Notes: a model not told the origin generated them from the letters alone. 64,000 nucleotides of DNA from Prinia subflava (GCF_021018805.1 NC_086253.1:14324735-14388734); one strand, 5' to 3'. Positions 36,851 to 50,100 are shown, counted from the first letter of the stretch. A program made the numbers and translations.

Positions 36851-39800
36851 AAAGGTGCTACTTACCTTTATAATTGTTCTGAATACTAATATGAGATGTA
36901 TCTGAAAATTATCTGCAATATTTTCAGGGTTGGTTTTTTTTTTGTCTTAATTGCAATAACTGAAAGAGATCTCCTCATTATACACTTTAAACTAAGGGTG
37001 CTTTATTTAAGTTCTGTTTTCCTCTATCCTAAACAACTGTGTATTATCTGGAAATGCCATCACCTTGTTATTCATCTACTCTTTCTTGATTATTTGTGAT
37101 TGTGGCTAACATAAATCCTAGGAAAAGTTGTGTGAAAATAAAATTAATGATAATTTGAAAAAAGCTTCTTTTCAGGATACTGAAACATTTTACAGTTTCA
37201 TCTTGCAAAGATATGCAGCTTTGTGATTTTCTCAAATTATATTTAAAGTTTGTGAAATTCAGCCAACCCAAACCCTTCCCTTGTTGCTGTCAGTGTCCAA
37301 CTGGATGTGTAGCACAGTGCCCTGTTGCTCTGTGGTGCACATCTCTGAGCAGCCTGACCCTTCCCAAACACAGCCAGATGTCCAGTGATATCAGGGGCTT
37401 TGTTAAAGGTTTGCTGTTTCATGACATTTGTGTTGAGAGTCAAGTCCAGTCCTGTGGTTTTCATTCTAGGGCATACTAAATACAAAAAGCTAAAGTGGAG
37501 AAAAAAAAAACGTTTCAGGGTTTTGTACATACAGAAACTTTTTAACTCTCACATGCTATGAGATATCTTACTCATTAATCTCTGTCCCTTCTTAAACAAG
37601 CTGCCTGTGTGGAAAAAAATACACCTATCCCAATACCTTCCAAAACAAGGAAACTATTATTTCATGTGTGCCTATTGGAAACTAGCATTGCTTCCTGAAT
37701 TCCCGGTGAATGGTTTTATTTTCCAGCAACATGAATGAGCACAAGTCACAAGAAAAGCCCATGACCCCGTGGCAGTGACAAGGCACTTCGGGGCCCTGCT
37801 AGCCAGGGATGTGATCAGCAGTTCCCTCACTGCCAGAAATGGAGCCTTGCCCTGTGTGCATAAAAAAGCCCAGAAACCCAGCCAGCATCCAGCAGAGAGT
37901 TAACCATTCCCTCACCCCAGCTCTCCCCATCGCTGTCCTCCTCAGCTCTGCTCCCAGGTCAACACGTAAACCCCAAATTTCTAATTCTGGTGCCGGTATT
38001 GGAACTGGATCTCTGCTCACAGTGAGTGCAGGACAAAAGGTATTAAATATTTACTTTTTTGATTATGATGTACTTTGGAGTTTTCTGGCAAGTTAACAGC
38101 CCAGGAACTATGAAAGGCAAACTGAAGTGTAATGGGCCATAAGTACAGAAACATTTGGCCATGCAGAGCCTTTCAACACATGATATCAGCCAGTGGTTTG
38201 GATTGTTATTATTTTATTATTCTTAAATAAAACTTAATGTTAACTTTATGTGCAAGAGATTGTTTGGCAGTGATAATAATGTGTGTATCACTGTAAAAGG
38301 TGGTTAATTTAGTTCCAGACACCTTTCCCCCCTGCAGTCAATTTTACTCCTTCATCAAGAAAAGTGACATCCTGGCCTGGCTGAAATGAATGCAAGAATT
38401 CCCTGTGATTTCAACAGGAGTGGACTTCACCTTGCCCAGGATCTGGGGAAGAGTTGGCATCAGCCTTCAGATTAAAATTCAAGAGTTCCTGGCTCCCCTT
38501 AAAGTGCACATTATTACCATGCTCCCCTGCTCACAGCCATCCATCAGCTCTGCCTATCCCAGAAGTGCTTTGCAAAGGCTTCATTTTTTAGAAGCAAACT
38601 TCTCTCTTCTCATCCAGTTTCCATGTTAGGAGTATTTGAGCACCTTTAGCAGGTTTCTGTCCAACTTTGGCAGCCTCTCCTGGAAGCCACAGAGAATTAA
38701 TCACCTGCCAAGGAGAAATTAATCACTTTGTTGCTGCCTCCCTCATGCGTGATGGCAGAAATTCAAGCCTTTGGCTCCACCAGCAGCAGCCACACGCCTC
38801 TTTCAAACCACTGCAACTGCCCTGTGTCACCTCTCCCACCTTCTCTCTGCTTGCAGCTAAGCTCAGGCTATTATTAGCTGGTTTTAGTGAAGGAATATGC
38901 TTGCTTTTCCCCCTGCCCTTTCTGCCAACAAGGATGCACTGTGACTAATACAATCTGCAGCTCCAGGCTGAATTACTGTGATTGAACAGCATAGGGAAGC
39001 TCTGCCAAGGTTTCAGCTTCATGGCCAGGGGATAGCTCCATCTCAAGCAGAAGGGAGACTGCCCTGCGGGTCTACTCACTTCTTCCCCACTTATCCACAG
39101 CCCATCTCAAAAACTGAGAATTTATCAACAAAGTTCAGCTGTAGCAGAGACTGTATCTCCAGCTGCAACTCAGCTGGCAAAGGATGCTCCATTGGCAAAC
39201 AGAGATAAAATATGCTTAACTTGTGAGTTCAGTTGCAAAAGCAAGAAACTGAACAAGATTACAAGAATCCAGAATTTTTAGGAAAAATATTATATCTGCT
39301 TTCCAGAAAATAACTGAATACCATAACTGTATGAGTCCTTATTTTATGTCACGTTTTTCTGTCTGGTAGTTCATACACTCCTTATACTGTTAGGATCTCT
39401 GTTGTTTTGTTGGGGTTTTTTTTAGTCCAAGGGGTCTATGAGAGTGTCTGGGAAAAGTTGAAGCTAAAAAGGTGCATACTTCAGCATGAAAATTTATAAG
39501 AGTACATAAAACTGAAAGGCTTGAAACCCCTTTATATGTACATTAGGCATACACAAATCAATGTAATCACATCATCTATTCAGGATTCAAAAAACATAAT
39601 GTACTGGGACAGATGTTGCCTGTGTCATCTTAATTCAGTGTCCTTGTGCTCTTCATACAAATTTTAATTATATAATCACTTTCTTTTCCTGCACAAACCT
39701 GCTGTTTTAAATTTATACAAAAATTAATCAACTCTGAAGTTAAATTGAAGGTGTGTAAGCATACTGGCTATCATTTACAGGACAATTCCTGATTTTTTTT

Positions 39801-40397
39801 TTGTTGAGGAAATCAGGGGGTACATGGTGAGTGAAGTGTAACTGGGTTTGTTGAACCTAATGTTACCTTGAACAGAAAGCAGGATTGGCAGAGTTCAGGC
39901 CACTCCTACCCTATCTCACTAGAACTGACTTTCCAGCTTCCTTGCTGACTAGACCAAAGAACATGTTACCACAAAGGAGGAAATTGAAGGAGGAAAAAAG
40001 AATATTTTCAGCTCAAGATAGAGATGTTTGGAACAAAATGAAGTACACCACTGACACCTGGAGAAAAGTTTAATAGCCTCTGCTCCAGTCATACGAGCAT
40101 TGGCCACAGACAAAAGGGACTGAGACACTCAAAGAAGCACAAATTCACTCCAGTTTATCTTGTTGAAACCAGATAACTAAATCCTAATAAGAACTTGAAA
40201 ATCCTGGTTAACCTCCAATTTAGGAAAGTTTCAGTGAGCATAAATTTCAGAAAGTGGTACTCTGTCATTCTCCATTCCTAGATCCCAGACAGCTGAGAAG
40301 CAGATGCCTTGAGTGTCCCCACTGCACCAGCACAAACAGTCCAGGCTGGGCGATCAAACAGCGCGCAGGGTGCTCCTTTTCTCAAGCATCTCCCCAG

Positions 40398-40402
40398 CTG
40401 TG
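40398..40402 (+). repeat. Target-site duplication, left (CTGTG)
   Basis: CTGTG directly precedes the LTR's TGTGCTGG start and is repeated directly after its end at 40988-40992. A 5-bp duplication is in the 4-6 bp range produced by retroviral integrases. Confidence 0.85.
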
Positions 40403-40987
40403 TGTGCTGGGTTCAGAGTTGGCTTTTTTCACAGTGGCTGGTATGGGGCTGTGTTTTGGATTTGTGCTCAGCACAGAGCTGAGAATATAGAGATGTCTTT
40501 GTTATTGCAGAGCAGGGCTTACACACAGCCAAGGCCTTTTCTGCTTTCTGCACTGTGACACTGGTGAGGAAGTGGGGGATGCATGGGAGGGTGGCAGGAG
40601 ACAGAGCCAGGACAGGTGACCCAAACTGACCAAAGGGATATTCCAGACCACGTGACATCATGCTTAGTGTATAAAACTAGGGATAAGAAATAGGAAGTGG
40701 GGACATTTGGAGTGATGGTGTTTGTCTTCCCAAGTCATTGTCATGTGTGATGTGTCTCTTCTCTGCTGGGGATGGCTGAGCACCTGCTTGCCCATGGGGA
40801 CCAGTGAATTAATTCCTTGTTTTTCTTTGTTAGTCTGTGGCTTTTGCTTTCCCTATTGAACTGTCTTCATCTCAATCCACGAGTTTTCCAGCTTTTCCCC
40901 TTCTGGTTCTTTCCCAGATCCCTCTGGTGGGGCAGTGAACAAGCGGCTGTGTGGGGCTCGGCTGCTGACCAGGCTGAAACCACGACA
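40403..40987 (+). mobile_element. Solo LTR of an avian endogenous retrovirus
   Basis: A 585-bp unit starts TGTGCTGGG and ends AACCACGACA, so it has TG...CA termini, and is flanked by CTGTG on both sides. Its internal order is that of an LTR family common in bird genomes: 'GGCTGGTATGGGGCTGTG', 'AAACTGACCAAAGGGATATT', a CACGTG E-box overlapping a CRE-like TGACATCA (40649-40660), TATAAAA (40670-40676), 'GTGTTTGTCTTCCCAAGT', 'GAATTAATTCCTTG' and 'CAATCCACGAGTTTTCC'. No gag, pol or env follows, so only the solo LTR left by recombination remains. I recall this type as ERVL-like but cannot assign the class securely. Confidence 0.93.
40649..40676 (+). promoter_or_regulatory. LTR core promoter (E-box/CRE-like plus TATA)
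   Basis: CACGTG (40649-40654) overlaps TGACATCA (40653-40660), one step from the CRE TGACGTCA. A TATAAAA box at 40670-40676 lies ten bases downstream. These sit mid-LTR, as expected for the U3 core promoter. Activity today is unknown, and the CRE has lost its CpG. Confidence 0.6.
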
Positions 40988-40992
40988 CTGTG
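40988..40992 (+). repeat. Target-site duplication, right (CTGTG)
   Basis: Exact copy of 40398-40402 at the other end of the solo LTR, which supports the element boundaries. Confidence 0.85.
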
Positions 40993-43900
40993 AGAATCTG
41001 AACCCATAGACTGCGCCCATAAATGTGCTGGGTATCTCTGGGTCCCAGCTCCAAAGTGTCCTCAAGACATTTTATATGTCACTTTTCATGCTCAGAACAA
41101 ATTGTATCCACATGAAAGGGATTCTGCCTCACATCTCAGTCTGCCACAGAAAAACTGATCAGAGAATAGAAACTGACTGTTGCTTAGGCCATTTAACAGA
41201 TGTAATTATGTGCAAACAGAATTATATGCCTGGCTCTTTGGAAGTTCCAGGTTCACAAAGCTGGGGATTGTTATGCACAAAATCAACTGGAAGAGGAAAT
41301 TTAAATTTTAAAAAAATCAATTATAGCTAGGAAATATTCAAGAAAGATATGAAGAAGACCATAATAAATAGATTTTATTACCTATAAATATATATATATA
41401 CATAGTAAACAATCCAATGAACAAAATGGTGTGATTAACATGTCAACCTGCTTAATAAAGGAGATAAAATGACCTTATAAATACGGATAATAATTTTAAA
41501 GGGCTGAAGGCTGAAAGCTGACAGCAACAAATACATATCAGTTAACCGTTAAAACTGTAGAAAGGTTAGCAGCAGAGGCAGAAATACTCAAGAACTGAGA
41601 TCAAGGTACAAAAGGTTAAGCATATGGAAATTAACTGGTCCAGCTAACTTGTAGTCTTAAAGTGTTAAAAGCTGGTGGAGAAGGTCATCACACCTTTAAT
41701 ATTGGTTTTCAGTACAGCAGTCTTTAAGTTGCAGCTACCTGGCAGAGAACTGATGCTACCTCAGTGACTGCAAGAACAAAGGGGCCATCCTGCTGCTCTG
41801 ACAGAAACCCCAGGAGTGCCACAGAGGAGCAGATAAAAGATCTGAGCTGAAGGCTAATACTAGAGGTAATAACAAACAACAAGTTTATGGAAAGCAGATA
41901 ATAGCAAACAGTATTGATAACTTTCAAAAATTGGAAGTTTTGTTGATAAAGCCTCCACCACTGAAAAAAAAGTTCCTGAATTTCTCTAAGATGTTCAGCA
42001 TTGAGTCACATAAGAAGCAAGAGGGAAATCAAAGCCAGGTTCACATGATTAAGTGAGAAAGGAAGTTAGTTCTTTGATAGGTTTAAAATTTATACGGAAA
42101 CAGAGACAGCAGTGTTTCTAGTGAGTTTTCTCTGGGGCTAGGTAATAGCTCTGTGTCATTTAATATTGAAATGAAAAAAATGTCAAACATTTTAAGGGAA
42201 ATGACAGAAATATTAGAAGAATATTGTATAATAGAAATTAACTGTTTCTCAGTAAAGGACTATGCAGATAAAGGTACAGATAACCATTTTTTAAAGGAAA
42301 AGGAAATATCAGTGGGATAAAAATGAGAAGGAGCATAATTTCAGTGAAGAACTGATGAGAAGAAGATCAAAAGTATCCTCCCAGGGCAAGGACTTCAGTT
42401 CTCCGCAGAACTGGAAAAGCAGTCAGACAGCAAATTCACCCTTTGGCAACTTCTCTTTCTTCCAGGCCAAAGCAGGAGTAGGTGCTAAATAGATGAAGGC
42501 AAGAGAAAAGAAACAAGCTTTCATTTGGTGTCGCTGCAAGAGAAACTGAATACCTGCTTTGAGGGAAATATATAAATTTTTAAGAAGCAAATCCACCCTC
42601 CCCACAGAGAGCACCACTCTGGAGAGGTCTGGTGCTGGGCACTGGTCTGTCCCATGCAGAGGGCAGCAGCAGGGCTCTGGCAGGAGCTCCTCAGAAACCC
42701 TACTGACAATTGTACATGTTCAGCACTCCCACAGGGAGACCCTCTCTCTGCAAACTTTTACTTGACAAACAAGCATTTCACTTGAAAAATGCAAGAAATT
42801 TGGACGGTGTAAGGAGACGCATTATTTCGGGAAGAGAAGTAAACTAAGAGAATCTAAGCAGCATTGGAAAATCGTAGGCTAAAACTAGAAAAAAAGTAAT
42901 TTAAAAGAAGTTACCTTTTGGAGGAAAACAAATTAAAAAGTGCACAGACTGACCAAATCAGTGATCCAGCCATCTGTAACACACCTTCTCCAACAGATGA
43001 GACAAGTACAAGAGATCCTGGACTGCAAAAAAATCACCATCCATAATTCAACTGTCTAAACAACAAGCTTGTGAAAAGTGTCCGTGGACATAATAAATAC
43101 CTTTTAAGAGTCTGAACAACAGAACACAGAGCTCTAAAACTGAGAGACTTGAACAGCGGGTGGAAAACACAGTCATCCACAGATGTCCTGAAGGATGGTA
43201 TTGGCAGAATTGTTTTACAATCACATGGCCATAACTGGAAACCAGAGAATTCCCCACTGCTCTGCAGGTGTTATTTAAAAAAAAACAAAACCATAAGAAA
43301 AAACACCAAAAAACCCCCAAAACCCTTGCACCTATCCACTCATCTAAGAAAGGCAGCTGTGCACACAGTGAGGGCACCACAATGTTCACAGGCTGCCTGC
43401 AGCCCATGTTAACTGAAACAAACCACAAAAGTGCTGTCGCTTCTGAAGGGGCCTGGCAAACCTCATCCAACCACAGAGACACAGAGGTTATTTTTCAGCT
43501 TCAGATGTACAATTTGCAAATTGAATGCGAACCTCAGAAAGACTCAGTTGTTGCAGATACACTCTACAGAATTAGAAATACCCTGTGGAGAATAGGAAGA
43601 GCTAGATATCAATCAGATTAAGAAAAAAAACCAAAACAACTGCTGCAAGTCAGGTTTCATGAGAACTCTGATTTTGAAAGCTACTGCTAAGGTATAACCC
43701 TGTAGACTTTTGGCCCTATTTTCAACTCAAAGAAATATTCTCATAATCTGAAGAGAAACAAAAAAGAATATATTTCAAGACATGATGGTAGTTAACTCTG
43801 AGATGGTGTGTGATTTTAAAGGTATGAATGAAGATTTTTTGGAATTTAAGAAATCTAAGACAAAGAGTTACCAGGATGAAGATGGCCAGGTTTGTTGCAT

Positions 43901-45754
43901 TCAACAAGCAAAGCAAAAGAGGAGTTTACTGATAGTACTCTTTTTGTTGGTTTTGTTCTGGAGTAGTGTCCAAATCCTGCTCTTCTTCAGTCTTCCTAAG
44001 AAGCTGCTCCCACTCTGAGAGTCTGAAGTTACTGGAGAGGGGACATGAGGCAGGCAGGGTGGACTCTCTGGGCTCAGTTCAGGTGCCTCACTGGACATAC
44101 ACGGAGCACAAGCAGATTTACACACTAGCCTTGCATAAATCTCCACCAAACCTGTCAGGTTTTACAAAGTGTCCTAACTCCCAGAGTCTTCAAAAGATCC
44201 CTCTTCAAATACTCCTTTTTCATCAGCAGCAAAATATGCTTGTTCCTCTTTTTTATCTCCCCTCATCCTGAGAAGAGTTTGGGCTGAAGCATGTCTCCTG
44301 GAAAGCACCTGAGGAGAACAGAAAGCCTGAAATGCACCAGCAGCAAGAAGAAGGTCAGCCCAAACTGTAGTACCTCAGCAGCTCCTTCCAGCCAAAACCA
44401 CCCTAGAGAGTAAAATGTCCAGCCTGCTTGAAGAAAACATTTCTTTTTACAAGCAGCTGCAATGCAAAATAGTGTGCCATAGAGGGAAGGAAACCTTTTA
44501 TTAAAAAAAAAAAAACACAAAAAAACAAAACAAAACAAAAAAAAACCTTCTGGAATTTATTTAGATTTAGGTCGACACCATTGGGACTTTTTCAGAGGGA
44601 AGGAAACTTTTTGTGAGCTAAATGTTTACCTCCTTTGTGGGAGCAGCAAATTAGGTGTTTACTCCTTCAAGCAGCAACAGAAGCCAATACACCTGTTCCT
44701 TCCAGATTGTCCCTGCTTTTTTTGGCATGTGATACCTTGAAAATGGCTCCAGTGATCTGCCACGGGAGGGACAGGAGGTTTGATAAAACAGGCTGAAGCA
44801 TTTGTTTCTTAAGTACTAAAAATACCCAAAATAGTCAGTGGTGGTGCTGGCTAAGGGAATGTAATGCTAATTTCTGCATTTTATTATTTCTGGTATCTAT
44901 CCCACAGAATATTGAAATCAGACTAAAATAAAAACTGATGAAGTGTGAGTAAAAACAAACATGCTACATATATTTATGAAAAGGTCTTAAATCCTATATG
45001 GCTGTGCCTTTCCTCATGAGGGAAGGGATGGGATCAGAGAGATGTTATCCATGGCCTGACCCATCGCTGCCCCGTGAACCACCCAGCCCCAGTTCCCACC
45101 CCTGGGAAGGACAGGGTATTGGGAAGAGCATCTAAAATCCCAGCCCTGGTCTGCCAAGTGCAAACTTGTGCACTGTCTCCACAAAAAAAGAGCAGGGAAG
45201 GACTGAGGGGTGGAGACAGTGTAAGTGTGAAACCCTCCTTGAGCATCTGCATTTTTCTGGTGGCACCTTGCACCAGCAGTCATCAAGTCACCACAGCCTG
45301 GTAGATGACATTCACTATATTTACGTACATGGAAAGCCACAGCTGGATTCAAACAAAATTTTCTACAAAAGTGGTGGGCTGAGAGCAGAGAACATTAAAC
45401 CTGAGGGGTTAGTTCACAGTCCTGTGAAAAAAATCATTGATTTTCTCAGTATCAGTCCAAAAATGCCTTCAGTGTTAGAAATGGTGCCGGGTTATGCAGG
45501 CAACCCAGCTCAGCCCTGGCAACAAATCTGCTGAGTAAAGACACAGATTTAAAAATCTAAAGGGCTTATGCAAAGGAGCCAGACTGAAAGGTGGATTGAA
45601 ATTCCCTTTTGACCCTACACACCTCCTAATCCCTTTGGAGCATCGAGTGCCTCAGCCCTGGGAGGTGGAAAATGGTAGCTCATCCTCTGGGCACATCAGC
45701 ACTTGATGGAGGTACAGCACTGGCCCTGCCACAGCCAACACCCTGCACAGAGAA
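40993..45754. other. No gene seen; purine-rich DNA
   Basis: The plus strand is rich in A and G from about 41300 to 43650. TA-rich (41383-41404) and A-rich tracts (43267-43326, 44502-44546) are the only clear simple repeats. Frames reach 144 codons (minus 43048-43482) but overlap plus-strand frames of similar length and show no domains. Part of this may be an old, unrecognised transposon. Confidence 0.45.
44502..44546. repeat. A-rich/(AAAAC)n tract
   Basis: A12-13 followed by AAAAC-type units. Could be the tail of an old retrotransposed sequence, but no recognisable body lies to its left. Confidence 0.8.
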
Positions 45755-45925
45755 ACAGCTTATACCAGCAAAAAAAGTTGTTTTGCTGGTAGGAATTAAA
45801 CCACTTCACTGAACAGATTACATTATAACAACAAAAAGGCCCTTTGATGGTAGGACTGAACTCACAGTAGGGATTTTACTGTTGTAATTATACCACTGCC
45901 ATGCCAGCAAAACTTTTTAAGCAGA
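45755..45925. mobile_element. Probable ancient non-autonomous DNA transposon remnant
   Basis: The motif CCAGCAAAA occurs at 45765-45773, inverted as TTTTGCTGG at 45781-45789 (an 11-bp perfect hairpin, TACCAGCAAAA...TTTTGCTGGTA), and again at 45906-45914 before 'CTTTTTAAGCAGAGACTG'. 'ATTATACCACTGCCATGCCA' precedes the last copy. This arrangement resembles a widespread reptile/bird terminal-inverted-repeat element whose ends read like 'ccagcaaaactttttaagtgtagac'. Superfamily not assigned; recognised from memory. Confidence 0.5.
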
Positions 45926-46507
45926 GACTGACTCCCTGCATTTTTATCTTTTCAGTTTAAAAGGTTACACAGAAGCAGAAGTTATGAAATGGCTTGGTAC
46001 CTGGCATGGAGAACTGTCTTAGCCCTCTAGAAAGCAATTCATCTTGCAGTGGAGAAGGCTCCTGAGAGCAATTTCCCAAGGGAACCAGCAGCTCTGGAGT
46101 CAGGAGACTTGAATTTGGGGTCCAAGAGGTTTGCAGGTGTGCTCAGCTTGCAAATAGTTTTTTTGATGAAGACTTTGGTTGTTTTTTGTTTTTCTTTCAG
46201 AGTACCTCTCTTGAAATATTTGAATTTACTGTGTTTATAAATCTGGGGGGATGGGAGATATTAATTCTAGGGAGGAAATTCTGTAGTGATGAAATGGTGT
46301 GAATATGCAGATCAAATCAAATTGTAATCCTTCAGGAAAATCTGGCGTTTAAGTGCGCCCTATTCTGGATGTGCCAATTCAATAGACTACATGCTTTTTA
46401 TGTATAATGTAATGCAAGAATAAGAAACTTAAGACACATTTAAAGAAGAAAAAAAAAGGGTGGAGCCCCCTGGCAACAGCTCTAATCCCTTTGAAGGCTC
46501 TGGCATC

Positions 46508-46562
46508 TGCTGAGTCAGGCACTCCCTCCCTGTGTTTTAGTTTACAATCAGCCACTGAGTCA
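46508..46562. promoter_or_regulatory. Paired AP-1/Maf-type binding sites
   Basis: TGCTGAGTCAGGCA (46508-46521) is one inserted base away from the palindromic Maf/NF-E2 element TGCTGAGTCAGCA. A second TGAGTCA lies at 46556-46562, 45 bp further. The seven-base core is short, so chance is possible, but two copies and the near-complete flanks of the first are notable. Function inferred. Confidence 0.35.
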
Positions 46563-46669
46563 CAGCAAGTTCCTGACTTCCCTGTTGGAACTACACTGTC
46601 ATGAACTACAGTTGCATATTTTTAGGGATTGGATCCTTCTATTTAATCATTTTTGTTGTTGTTGCTCAA

Positions 46670-46720
46670 TTATAAATAAACAAATACTGAATAAATAAAT
46701 TAAAATAAAACAAAAATAAA
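46670..46720. repeat. A-rich (AAATA/AATAA) low-complexity tract
   Basis: About 50 bp of TAAATAAACAAAT-type repeats containing several chance AATAAA hexamers. Simple sequence. Confidence 0.75.
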
Positions 46721-47029
46721 GGAGTTCCGAGCTCTCAGCTCTGAATACAGCTGCAAGAGACGTGCTCCCACAAATGCTATGTTCGAGCCACAAAACACAC
46801 TTCATTCCTCATGAAGTCCTTGGAGCTGGAGAAGCATTTTGCAGACCTGCCATGGGATCCCCACACGAGGCATCTGGAGGCAGGATTGCATTAGCAGAGC
46901 TCTCTGCCGGGTAGACCTTGCTCCCTAGCAGCAGACTAATTATCCAGGGTGGAGCCCCATTCTGATATAAATCCGTGCTAGCCTGGATGTCTTTCTACAG
47001 TGCTTCCCAGTGCCACGCAGACACGGGGA

Positions 47030-47105
47030 TGTGGCCTGGAGCCAGTCACCAATCACAAAGCCTTATTTCCTCATCCAAAAATTGAAGATGCAGTCTGCCT
47101 GCCAG
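47030..47105 (+). mobile_element. Possible MIR-like remnant
   Basis: 'GATGTGGCCTGGAGCCAGTC' followed by 'CTTATTTCCTCATCC' and 'AAAAATTGAAGATGC' resembles the MIR core order 'gtgaccttgggcaagtcac', 'cctcagtttcctcatctg', 'taaaatgaagat'. It is short and diverged. Confidence 0.38.
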
Positions 47106-50100
47106 CAGAAACTCCCATTGTGAAACTGAGTTTGCTGATATTTGCAAAGAATTTAAAGGTGTGTCTTAGTGGCAAAAAGTATCCAACCTCCAGGTAGATC
47201 ACAGGAGTAAACCCTTTTCTGATTTTAGCAGACAAAACAGCAGTGAGCAGCATTTCACATGCACAGAGTTGAGCTAGGATTCCTACTTAATCAAGCTAAG
47301 CCAGGTTTCATTCCTGCCCCTGCCAATTATTTAAATCCCATCTACCCACAGAAGTCTCCAACCCTGCTGTGGTGGAGCTGTTGACTCATGCTGACAGGGG
47401 GTTACAATGCACCAACCTGCAGCCATCACTGGCATGGATAGGGAGCAGCTCCATGGGAACGTGCTGTGCATCCTCTGGCACATCCCTGTGCTGCCATGGC
47501 ACGTGCCAAGTCCACAGAGAGATCCCAGGGAAGTTTCCTGGGAAGAATTAACATAGTGGGTCAGGCAGAAACTTCTCCAGCCATCAGTGGAAATGCCACA
47601 AGAAACTCGGGAGAGCGGGATGCAGGTAAAGCCACGGAAGCACCTGGGTTACCCAGAGGCATCATGAGGAGCCTCAGGCTTGTCCAGGGCAAGGAGATTA
47701 GCTCTGGGTAATCCTGCATCAAAGCCTGCTCCTGCATCAACCCATGCCAGGGAACTGAAACCATGACCCCGTCTCTGTGCTTCGTGAGAACACGAGAGGG
47801 GAAATGCTGACAAAATGCAACGTGACTGTTCATGGAAGAATGATTCCTGTCTTTGCTTCAAAATGTTTCTTGAGTTTAATAGAAGCATCAAAAAACTTAG
47901 CTATTAAGATGGCCTTTGCTCATCAGCAGTGTTTCTATCTCTAGGCGGAACTTGATATCTGCTTAACAGTGCAGAGCAAATTTATAGGACAGCTTAAGGT
48001 AGGAAATAATGAATTCCACTTCAGCAACTGATAGCACATAATTGTGTGTAGCTGCAGTTTGTCACACTGAAATGCATGACAATATGTAAGCTCTGGGGTT
48101 CAGTTCTTATTTTCCTCTTATTATTTGGAGAAATGGAAAAATTAGAAATATTAAAAAACAGAAATAATTTCCATTAATTAAGTCACTTCCAGTTCAGTGA
48201 GACTCTCTACTACTTTTAAACATGTACTCTTAACCTGTGTTTTTTAAGAAGTAATTTTGTGTGTTTCTTTCCCATTTTTCTCCCATGTTCTTTCTGTATT
48301 TTTTCTTTTATTTCCATGTACATTATGTGAAAAGCATTCATTTCTTTCATCGCATTATTTTCTACAACTTTTCAACATATCTTCAGCTTTGGAAACGTTA
48401 CAGAATGTCAAAAGAAAATGAAAACTATGCATGTTTAAAAGTCTCTAAATTTTAAACTTGTAATGCCTTTTAATGATAGAAAAAGGGAAAGAGTGAAATT
48501 TATAAAAGCTAATATTTTACCACCAGTTTTATATTTCAATTATAATGCCTTAAATATTAAAAAGCCCAGCATTTCATTTAAGGCTTTGAAGTATAAAAAT
48601 GCATATTTTCATTGAAAAAAGAAATCTGAAGAAAAGAATTGAACTTAATCTGAAAACAGTGACTTTTATTGCTGAGGGCATGGAAATTAAAAGCTATCAT
48701 GTTTACTGAGGAGCTGACTGTAAGGGGCCAAGGTCATAATTTACACGTAATTACTGGTTTGTACTATCGTTTAACCACTACTGAGATGAATATGTTTTTG
48801 CTCCCTCCCTCTTCCTGTGCAGAAGTAGTGTTCAGCACACTTCTTATGCATTAGTTCTTGTGCAAATCACTGCTTTCTGTGGCTTTTGATTCAATAGCAA
48901 ACATTGCTGTCACAAACAAGGTCTGCATCTAGAGATAGCTCTGTATTTTTGATAATATTTTCAGTTAGTAAAAATGTGCCATCAGCACATAATTACAGAC
49001 ACGCATGCTATGACAAAGAAACATGAAAATATGGTTGACTACAGTAAACCAGGAATACTTTAAATATGGGGTGTGTCTGCTTTTGTGTAGTACATACAGT
49101 CACACCAGACTCCTTTACATCAACTCACACAGAAAATATCCAGCCAAGTACACTGGGTGATCCTATAAATGATCCTCTTTCCCAAGGATGAGAAATACAT
49201 GCTTCTTGGATAATTCTTGAGGAATTTGATTTTCAGAACTGGCCGAGGTTTTGCTTGCTTTGTTAGTGCCCACTTTGAAAACGCAGAGTGTCCAGGAAGA
49301 GGTGAGCATCTCCACTCTGGGAACCAGTCCTCAGCTGAGGAGGATGTCAGGTGCCAAGAAACAGAGGGGCTCAAACTCTCTACACATTAGAAGTTTGACC
49401 TTTATATCAAAGCTATTCTAAAAATAGCAAGATTTTGTTTCAGCATTTGGTGGTGGCATAGCACAGGCACTCCAGCTCGAGTAAAGCCATAGGCACTGAG
49501 AGCAGTATTTGTGTGCCAGGGGGGAGCTACTGCCAGCCACCTACTGAGTGGCAGCTCTTCCTGCCACAGCCATAACTCACCTTATCCAAGATGGTCTGTT
49601 GACATTTATTTCGTGTATGACCCACTGTGCTGCAATCAGCTTGAAAAATAATGACAGGATAGTTGCTCCCTCATTGATATCTTCCATCTTTGTTCCAAAT
49701 TCTTGCTTTCAAGGAAAGTGCAAGGTTTGAAGTGGACATGGGTTCTTGGGTCTGTACCCACTCCTCCTTGGCAGTCTGTGTGGTAGTCCTGATGTGACAT
49801 CCAAAGCCTGAGTTTCACATTTAAAGCCAGATACACCTCAAAATTCACAGCAAAGATAGTTTGCCTGGCCTACTCAGTCTTCTTGGTTCAACAGTCAAGA
49901 TTTTAATCACTCCTCCAACTCACATTTATACAGAATTTCTAGAGATGGGATGAGTTCCAAGCTGGGACGAAATAAATTTCCAATTTCTCCACAAGACAGA
50001 ACACTATTCTCTCCCTGCCTCTGAGAAGCTGATTGTGGGTGAGCTGGTGCAACACTCCCATTCTTCTCCAGCTGCCTGTGCCAAGGGCAGAGTACTGTGG

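Larger units (their letters stand above)
35737..40402. other. No gene seen
   Basis: No supportable gene. A TCATAT-type low-complexity tract lies at 36781-36850. The 37690-38090 stretch is GC-richer and has a frame of 85 codons with no recognised domain. The remaining frames are short. Confidence 0.5.

Noticed and set aside
45166..45534. 122-codon plus-strand open frame
   Set aside because: Overlapping frames on the other strand and no recognised motif.
49220..49330. 'GATTTTCAGAACTGGCCGAG' segment resembling half of an old palindromic element
   Set aside because: The expected inverted partner is not convincing, so no element was annotated.
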